Assembly: GCA_026120035.1 (NCBI GenBank) | Contig: JALRME010000004.1 | Location: 186,001-250,000, forward strand | Direction of reading: 5' to 3' | DNA: 64,000 bases | Origin: Coleophoma eucalyptorum | Lineage: Eukaryota > Ascomycota > Leotiomycetes > Helotiales > Dermateaceae | In this document: piece after piece, positions 57,047-64,000 of the stretch | Layout of the letters: each line of letters starts with the position of its first letter | How positions within the stretch are numbered: position 1 is the first letter of the stretch | Notes under the pieces: model-generated | Told to the model about the DNA's origin: nothing | What the model saw: the letters and a program-made list of their open reading frames with translations, nothing else | The model's database searches: none | Translations under genes and position numbers: made by a program

Positions 57047-58230
57047 ATGGCAAAACCTTCGAAAGAAATTCTAGTCTATGGAACAGGAGGTATGTCATAG
57101 ATTAATTTTTTTGAGTTGTGGTTGACCTCTTTTGTGGTAGCTGTGGGATCGATATTCGGATGGCGGGCTTCTCGCAATCCTCACGTGCGTGTTACCACCG
57201 TATGCCGTTCAAACTTCGAGGCAGTCAAGAAGTACGGCTTCACGATGAAAAGTCAAATGTGGGGTGAAGGGCATTTCCACCCGCACCGAGTTGTCCAGCA
57301 TCCTGAGCAGGTAGCGAAGGTGAAATTCGACTATGTAATCTTCGCCAACAAAATCATTGGCACCCCAGATAGATCTTTTTTACAAGACATCCGCCATGTT
57401 ATCAATCCACATACTTGCCTAGTAGCAACGCAGAATGGGTTTTGTGTTGAACCGACTCTTCGCCAAAGGTTTCCGGAGAATATTATCCTCTCGTCCATTT
57501 GTTATATAAGTTGTATTCAGCACAAGCCGGGATACGTCCAGCAAGTCGCACAAATCAATCCCAAAGCCTTTATCATTGGGTTATATCCTAACACAAAGGA
57601 TGGTGTACGCGTTCCACAACTTGAACACCTAGTTGGGCTGGATCCCAGATTTGGCCAAACGGCAGATCTCAATTCTGAACGATGGATGAAGCTCATCTTC
57701 AACGGGTCATGGAACCCAGTGGCAGCTCTCACAGGCCTGACTACCGACGCAATCTATAGGGATGCTGAGGCTCTCTCTATGGTGAAGAGTCTGGCGAACG
57801 AAATCTATACTGTTGCTGTCGCGAGCGGTATCTGTCTCTACCCAAACGCACCTTTTGTCACGACAGAGTGTGCAAGAGACCAGCCACCCATCACCTTGTC
57901 CATGCTGCAAGATGTACGTGCAGGCCGACAGATTGAGATCGATGCGCTTTGCGGTATGCTCTATTATTACATTGTCAGGTATGTAGTATTGATTGCTAAC
58001 TTTCTCTACTAGGCACGGTTTTGCATTTAGGTAGTCAACTAGGTGTACCAGTTCCCGTACTGCAAAGGACATACGCCTTACTTCGGGTACTAAACCATGA
58101 GAATGCTCTTCGTTCAAGTCTATCCGTAAGAGAGCCGACTATGGAGTCTGGTGCGAATGAGTCGTGGGCGATTGGCGCTGCTGCGAGTCAGAGTAGTCAA
58201 ATTATGGCCGGTCCAGTTAAATTAGTTTAA
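57047..58230 (+). CDS. ApbA/PanE-family 2-keto acid reductase (ketopantoate / ketoisovalerate reductase-like)
   Basis: An NADPH-dependent reductase of 357 residues with exons 57047..57089, 57141..57953 and 58013..58230. The dinucleotide-binding motif is built across the first intron, LVYGTGG|AVGSIFGW (G-x-G-x-x-G type). FDYVIFANKI, ATQNGFCVEP and the catalytic-region block RWMKLIFNGSWNPVAALTG follow, then the C-terminal helical domain QDVRAGRQIEIDAL...LGVPVP typical of the family. Relatives make D-pantoate for CoA. In cyclodepsipeptide producers a member reduces 2-ketoisovalerate to D-hydroxyisovalerate (KIVR, established for beauvericin/enniatin). It is convergent with the P450 gene. The cluster context favours a specialised keto-acid role over housekeeping (inference). 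Confidence 0.88.
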
Positions 58231-58895
58231 ATATCTTCATAGAATTTGTGGAATCTAAGAATCTTTTTATAGAATACGGACAACATGTAAAGTCAACATG
58301 AGAAGTTTGCACGGAAAGACCTTTTGCCGCTGTTTCATGGTATGTCTTAATAATTAATAATCTCAGATGCCGTACACCTATGATGTAGTATTTGTCTACA
58401 GTTTATTTTGCGTTAAAGGAAGGTGGAGGTAACAATGCTCCGGGACTTCGCCACTACTCAGCTCCAACTACTTTTTCGATCAATGTGTGCCTTGACTTCG
58501 CTCACAATAATGCCGATCTGTCTCTGTATCATGATGCAGTTTTCACAAAATACTTCATAGGATTGACTCTTAGCATGAAATTTTTAAAGGACTATTCATG
58601 AAATCTTGTAGAATTTAATTATAAGCTGAAATCGGGGAGAATATACTTAAGCGACGAAGACGGAGGTAACTAGCAGTGGTGAAAGTAACTTGCCACTCGG
58701 TACGCACACAATTGCAGAACAAGATTGCAGAACGAAATAAATAGCAGATTGGCTCTCTATGAATTTCTGTACAGAAGTTTTCAAGGAAAACTAAGTTATT
58801 CATCCGCTCAATATCCCTAGTCCTGCTATCCCCTTCTGAACCAATGCCCGTAGAAGCGTTCATATCTTTTGCGATATCTTGTCTTTCGATCGTTG
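58231..58895. other. Intergenic: convergent 3' flanks
   Basis: About 665 bp between convergent reductase and P450 genes. No coding signal. Confidence 0.35.
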
Positions 58896-60843
58896 CTATC
58901 TCAAACGGAACTTCACAATAGGGCCTCTTTTGGAGCTTGTTACGTGGTCAAAAAGCTGGAATTCCGTTTCCCGCTGCCGTCCAGGGCAGGTATCGGCTGT
59001 GTTACCTTCACCTAGTCGGTTATTATCGCCCTCAACTGCGGCGATATCGAAGTTCCACAAGACAGTAGCAAATGTAAGCATCAGTTCTGCAAGCGCCAGT
59101 CCCTTACCCACGCAACTACGCGGTCCCAGCGAGAAGGGTGTGAAGGCTGATAAGGCAAGGTCGACCTGGCGCCGTGTCGCTGCTTCAGGACCTTCTAGCC
59201 AACGCTCTGGAAGATATTTGAAAGGGTCGGGAAAATAGGCCTTGTTGTGTTGAATACTATATATACCAGTGCCCACGTCGTACCCAGCAGGAATATGTTT
59301 TCCCTCTACCGTCAAGCCGCCAACATCGACCTCACGAAAAAGAGCACTACCAACGGGAGGCGACATCCTCATACATTCGTCAATACAGGCTCGAAGGTAG
59401 ATACAAGACGTTAATTTGGCTCCTAGTGCAATTTCTGATTCCGACTGGAAGCTCCTACGGACCTCAGCGGTCACTTTCGCGTAGGCATCCGGATTGCGAG
59501 TAAGGTAAAAAAATAAAGCAGCCATGGTGGTTGACGTTGTATCAGATCCTAAGAGCACGATCCAATATCAACGCTTGCACTTGGAATTGACTAAAATCAA
59601 GACGTTGGATTACGTACCAGCTACGACTAACGTTGTGCTTTCTGCACCAACTTCTGACATCTCTAAGTGATTGCCTGTGTCTGGATCTTTTGCTTCGATT
59701 AATACTGAGAAGATATCCTTGCTTTTCTGAGTACTCGCTGCTTGGAATCGAGCGAGTACGATCTTGGTGATAAATCTAATAAATGCATTTCGACCCTGGA
59801 TGGCATTGGGAAATAATTTCTTATCAAGCCGCCAGAATAAAAGCTGTGGGAAGAAGATGAGTGCACTTGTTCGCACATTCGACTTTTCGATGGCGTCGAC
59901 AACGTAGCGGCATACTGTACTGCCCAGGAGATTGTATTTCATGGTAAAAACGATATCGGACATAAGATCAAATCCCAAGTAGTTGCCTAATTTCATTAAT
60001 CAGTAAGCCAGCGCTTCGAGTTTCGGCACTGATTATCTTACACCATGGTGCCATGTCTCTTGGAGGTGACCATTCATTGTCGGAACACAATAAGCTGTTC
60101 TGTTCACCATGAATTCCAGGGTTGATGATAGGTGAGATACAGCTACAAAAGTGCTTGACATGTTCCATAATTATCCCCTCATATCGTCTTATGGCCGAGT
60201 CCGATAGCCCCTGTGCCATAATTCGGCGCCTCTTAGCTGCTTCTACCTTATTTAGGAGTGTAAGTGTATTCGGTGCCCGATGAATCATGGCGTTGTAAGA
60301 CTTGCTCTTGAGGATATTCTTTCCATTGGAGTAGATATCTGCATAATGTTAGCGAGATGCCTTATGAGAAGAGTCTAGGTATGCTTTGACTGCATAGCAA
60401 ATCAAGACATAATTCACCTTTCATTGCCCCAGCCGTGTTGCATAATAACTTATCAGGCCCATATCTGACATAGTCACCTGCAGTGATAGGTTAGCATCAG
60501 CGTCATCGCTTGCGTGGCCTGCGTCTAGGGATGAATGCCAACAAACCATATTTCTGATGGCACCGGTACATATCAAGGTGAATGTCACCTCTCCAGGCAT
60601 GGTAAGCAGCATAGGCACTGGTGAGTTTCCCCAACAGAGGTCCTGGATATTTGGCATATGGATGGAAGTATAACACCCATACTATATACCCACAGACCTA
60701 TCGAGCAAGGTTAGATATCAGATTCTGTTCTCGTTTCAGCTTGATTTACATACTGATGCGAGGAGACCCCCTAATATTAAACTCAATAATCTGAATAAAG
60801 AGACACCCAAATGACCTGGAAGTATCTCTTGAACAGACATCAT
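58896..60843 (-). CDS. Cytochrome P450 monooxygenase
   Basis: A membrane-anchored haem monooxygenase of 539 residues; exons in transcription order are 60843..60754, 60697..60547, 60477..60418, 60338..60042, 59986..59618 and 59548..58896. Features in order: N-terminal hydrophobic anchor ([15 protein letters not shown]), proline-rich hinge [14 protein letters not shown]-helix region, the oxygen-binding I-helix [10 protein letters not shown]-x-x-R in ECMR (about 380-383), PERW, and the haem loop [12 protein letters not shown] with Cys at about 468. It is complete and apparently functional. Beside a keto-acid reductase and a BCAT-like aminotransferase, oxidation of a fatty acyl or amino-acid chain is a reasonable inference. 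The substrate cannot be read from sequence. Confidence 0.9.
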
Positions 60844-61459
60844 GCTGGTTTGGGATGTCTGGATAAAATTTGAGCGCGAAATCTGGATTTGTAGAGAGCA
60901 CACGACGTGATTTAAAGCTGAGCTAAATTTCACAAATTGACTGTTCAAAGCATTATAATCCGGTAAGATGACAGCGTACGCTGAAGGTGGCCTGCTATGG
61001 CATCTAGCCTATGCCGGACCGTAAAAGGTGTTTAGGAACTTCATCGTACTTAGTGTAGAACTGTAGGCTCTCCCAGGATGAAAATGCCAGCAATCCCCTA
61101 GCATAACTAGTGCACATTTCATCTTACTCGCCAGTGGAAACACTGAGGGCTGGGACTTAGAGCCTGGTGCGGTAAATACCTCAATGACCTTACAACACTA
61201 CTATTGGTCTCTTAAAATATTACTATCCTGCTTCGTAATATCTCGGTCACTCTGCCGTTGTAAGTTTATGATCTTCCTTACTAAGAATGGCACATCATAC
61301 GAACTAGTCCTATAAGGGCACTGATTAATAATTGGGGAAAAGAGCCAAGCCATTCAGCCTTCAGCATTCAAAATTCTGAATCCGGCTTCTATGCAGATTT
61401 CAGCTATCTCAGTCAGACTATTTAAGATATGATTTTTTAACCAAATACTGCCCGTATAT
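60844..61459. other. Intergenic: P450 promoter
   Basis: About 615 bp between same-strand genes. No coding signal and no clear motif. Confidence 0.35.
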
Positions 61460-62902
61460 TTACGCTTGAACTGTTACAGAAACTATACCATTTTGTGTGC
61501 CATCGGTTGCCTTGTGTCCGTTGAGTTCAGTGCTCTCAGCCGCAGTCTCAGCTTGCACAACTCTCATTAGCCATCCAAAAGAGTCGACAGCCTTTCCCTT
61601 CTGGATATTCTTAAGCGCCGATGCAATGGCTATGGTACCTGATCCTGCCTCCACTGCACCGCCTTGATATGTGAATTTTTCACCTGTGCTCTTAAGCGTG
61701 ATGGACTTGATTGGAAGAAATGCAGCCGCTGTTCCAACGGCAACCACCTCTGAGAAGGAGCTCAACTCATGGTACTTAATCTAGGAAATAAATCAGTGAC
61801 TTAATTTCTGAAACGATAACGCATAAATTTAACAACTTACCGACCGCCGCTCGGTTTTCCATCCTAGACTTCTTGCTAGCTCCATTGCGCTCTCACTCGT
61901 GACACTTTGAACAATACTGGAACTATCGGGTACAACCATTGTATATTCAGTCATGTCTCCCACCTTGTTCTCTTTAATACCTACAAAGCCCGCAGTAGAG
62001 AACTCCTCAATGGTACTTCGTGTCTGGCTATCGAGGTGCAAAGTTATCCCGTAACCCTGACTGCGAGCGGCGTCGCTCCAACGCATGACTGGAGCATAAT
62101 TACCACCAACTTTGGCGGATCCAGTTCCACGAGGAGCAGCGCGGTCAAAGTCTTCCAGAATCAAACAATCGAGTGATTCAACCCCGTGATAGGAATTTCC
62201 AGGAATTGCATAGACGCAAAAGATATATTCGTCAGTTGGACTCAGGGCAAGGCTCGCACTAGAGCCAAACATGACAGGCCTTATGTAGAGCAGTGCCTCC
62301 GCTTCGTGTGGCGGTACAAACTCAGCGTTCTTGGATACAACCAAGTTAATACTTTCAAGGAAGACAGACTCAGGTACCGGGGGCATTGAGACGCATGAGC
62401 CAGAATGAGACATACGCGTAGCATGAAACTGAGGACGGAAAATATTAATATCATTACTGGGTGACCGGAAAGCTATCAAGGAAAGTTAGCAGGAAAAGGG
62501 ATAAAATTAATATGAACTTATAATTGAGCGAGCTCTTGCCTTTCAGTCCTTCATACGCCTGCTGACCTGCCACACTGTTAATTGACTTCCATACACAAAG
62601 TCATAGCTGCCATGATTACCATAATTGAGCGCTGGAGCCAACCCATGGATACGCAAAAATGGATCTTCTACAAAGACGGGAGTAGTCCATGCGCCTGTCT
62701 TTCTACTATATCTGGCTTCAACGTGCCCGTTAACTAAATTCGATTAGCGAAAATTCAGCGGCATGAAAAAGAACATGCAGACCTTCGGTGACTGCAACAC
62801 CAAGTTTCTTCCAGTCTCCATAGCATTTGTTAGCTTGTACGTGAATTTTTTTACAATCGTGACTTTACCAATAGACTCAGTTGGTGGTGGCGGGAATGAC
62901 AT
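61460..62902 (-). CDS. Branched-chain-amino-acid-aminotransferase-like enzyme (PLP fold type IV)
   Basis: A PLP enzyme of 386 residues that would transaminate a hydrophobic 2-keto acid. Exons in transcription order are 62902..62869, 62815..62783, 62733..62620, 62566..62540, 62472..61841 and 61780..61460. Family blocks are VNGHVEARYS, DPFLRIHGLAPALNYG, QQAYEGLKAFRSP, LYIRPVMFGSSASLAL, the PLP-lysine block GSAKVGGNYAP (Lys about 190), IEEFSTAGFVGI and a VAVGTAAAFLPI core near the end. The GLK|AFR junction needs a GC-AG intron (AAG|GCAAGA). The N-terminus (MSFPPPPTESIDWKKLG) has no mitochondrial presequence, unlike a housekeeping mitochondrial BCAT. BCAT-like genes accompany FAS genes in HC-toxin, apicidin and aspercryptin clusters (established), which fits its position next to a FAS-alpha gene. 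Confidence 0.9.
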
Positions 62903-63673
62903 TGCTCAATAACCTTCAGCTGGCTTAGTGGGTGATTTTATGTATCGACTTGCATAAGTTACTCAAGTATGCCTTGAGTTCGTTATTATCGAACTCGCCA
63001 TACTGTGCAGGAGAGAGCCTCTCCCTATATGTCTATGGAAACTTGTTATGTAAGCAACCCGGATTTCTGATAGTGAGCTTGCCCTCTAAATTGTACATTT
63101 GTTGTACGGCTTGGGGCTTACGGTTACAGTATCTTTCAGCTATCACCCCGCATCATTCCGCACAAATAAGCGGGGCGCTGCTACAGTACATGTATGTGTA
63201 ATCTGGTTCGCTGCATAGCTGTGCCACACCTGAGTCAGAAACATAGTCACTCCCTTGCAAGCATCAAGTTAGGTTTCACCAAAAGCCTCAGCCTCGTACA
63301 ATTGTGGTTGCAGAAGCAACCACTTTCAAGACATATAGGATTGAATAGTCACCCTCGATACCGCTCGTAAGAATTATCAATTTCTCTGTTGGTTATTGGG
63401 GTGTTGTTAAAATGGCATTGATTAATTTTTGATTTATATTCGAATTTTGTTCAATTAATGCCACATACTTCTATATATTGGTCCAAAGGAGTACCGTATA
63501 ACCCCCTATTGGATGCGAATCCATTTACACCTGACCTTCGTGATCTTAATTAGTGCCCTAATCAATTTTAATGTTATTAAGCTTAAAAGAAATCTATATC
63601 CCCAGTCCCAGACCAAAATATACTAAAATTATAACCCGTTTGATTGTTGTCAGTGACGTAACAAACTCCTACA
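62903..63673. other. Intergenic: BCAT-like promoter and FAS 3' flank
   Basis: About 770 bp. On the minus strand I see nothing resembling a phosphopantetheinyl-transferase domain downstream of the FAS stop codon. Confidence 0.5.
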
Positions 63674-64000
63674 TTAAAAACTGTAACTCCCGTCATTGTT
63701 TTCCGTTAATCTTGCATGCCAGTCTGTTAGCACGCTGAGCTCTTGCTCGGATGTATAAGGCGCATGGTCTTTGGAAACGAAGATGGTATTATTCAGTAAG
63801 GCATCGTGGAAGTGCCGATAGGCGTGTTGTTGCCTGTCTAAATTCCTTTTCTGGTACTCCATATATTTGTCTTCCTCGAGGGTTGCAAAGAAGTACCGAG
63901 GGTGAACACCGATGGCTTGAGCTCCTTTCTGTCCAAACCCAAAAGAGGTTACTGAAAACGCATCCACTCCATCCGTCTGTATTCCATTCATAGGGAAGGT
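63674..64000 (-). CDS. Fatty acid synthase alpha subunit, C-terminal end (runs off the right edge)
   Basis: The last 108 codons of a fungal type-I FAS alpha subunit, open through the window edge. The ketoacyl-synthase C-terminal block is unmistakable: VDAFSVTSFGFGQKGAQAIGVHPRYFFA, followed by an AYRHFHDAL helix and FVSKDHAPYTSEQE. In primary-metabolism FAS alpha subunits this region is followed by a phosphopantetheinyl transferase domain of more than 100 residues. Here a stop codon (63674-63676) follows shortly after, and no such domain is visible in the 770 bp beyond. That points to a specialised FAS depending on another transferase. It is transcribed in the same direction as the BCAT-like and P450 genes. 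Confidence 0.88.
   Translation of the reverse strand, partial: TFPMNGIQTDGVDAFSVTSFGFGQKGAQAIGVHPRYFFATLEEDKYMEYQKRNLDRQQHAYRHFHDALLNNTIFVSKDHAPYTSEQELSVLTDWHARLTENNDGSYSF

Noticed and set aside
1..64000. CRISPR arrays, rRNA or tRNA genes, bacterial operons
   Set aside because: None recognised. Intron structure and families are fungal nuclear. I could have missed a single tRNA gene, so a tRNAscan-SE run would settle it.

Overview
The window reads as filamentous-ascomycete (Pezizomycotina) nuclear DNA, most like a Eurotiales-type accessory region. Genes carry many short GT-AG introns of about 45-75 nt with CTAAC/CTGAC-like branch points. The families (Zn2Cys6 regulators, HET proteins, dienelactone hydrolases, a LaeA-like methyltransferase) are fungal. 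I modelled 29 genes or gene fragments by joining reading frames at splice sites. Where exon lengths are given, they sum to whole codons.

Left part (1-18 kb): the 3' end of an amidase, a drug-type MFS transporter convergent with a C2H2 regulator, a Dabb-domain protein, a GFA-domain protein, a Zn2Cys6 regulator divergent from a monocarboxylate-type MFS transporter, a mitochondrial-type dihydroxy-acid dehydratase, and an alpha/beta hydrolase. A 222-bp inverted-repeat element follows.

Middle part (18.6-38 kb): this looks like an allorecognition/HET island. It holds a decayed HET pseudogene, a Zn2Cys6 regulator, a dienelactone hydrolase, and a HET protein with two tandem Cys/His motifs. It also holds a protein kinase that appears to be spliced through a chain of 3-6 nt microexons into a HET domain, a DHA2 transporter, and a second, related kinase with a long tail.

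Right part (38.5-64 kb): an O-methyltransferase divergent from a LaeA-like methyltransferase, a secreted cysteine-rich orphan, a Zn2Cys6 regulator, a second dienelactone hydrolase, a stand-alone thioesterase, a NAPE-PLD-like metallo-hydrolase, and an Iml2-type protein. The last four genes are a PanE-type ketoacid reductase, a cytochrome P450, a branched-chain-aminotransferase-like enzyme, and the C-terminus of a fatty acid synthase alpha subunit that runs off the edge. These four resemble the tool-kit that fungi use to make 2-amino (or 2-hydroxy) fatty acids for lipopeptides and cyclic tetrapeptides. I infer that a biosynthetic cluster continues to the right. No PKS, NRPS or terpene cyclase core gene lies inside the window.
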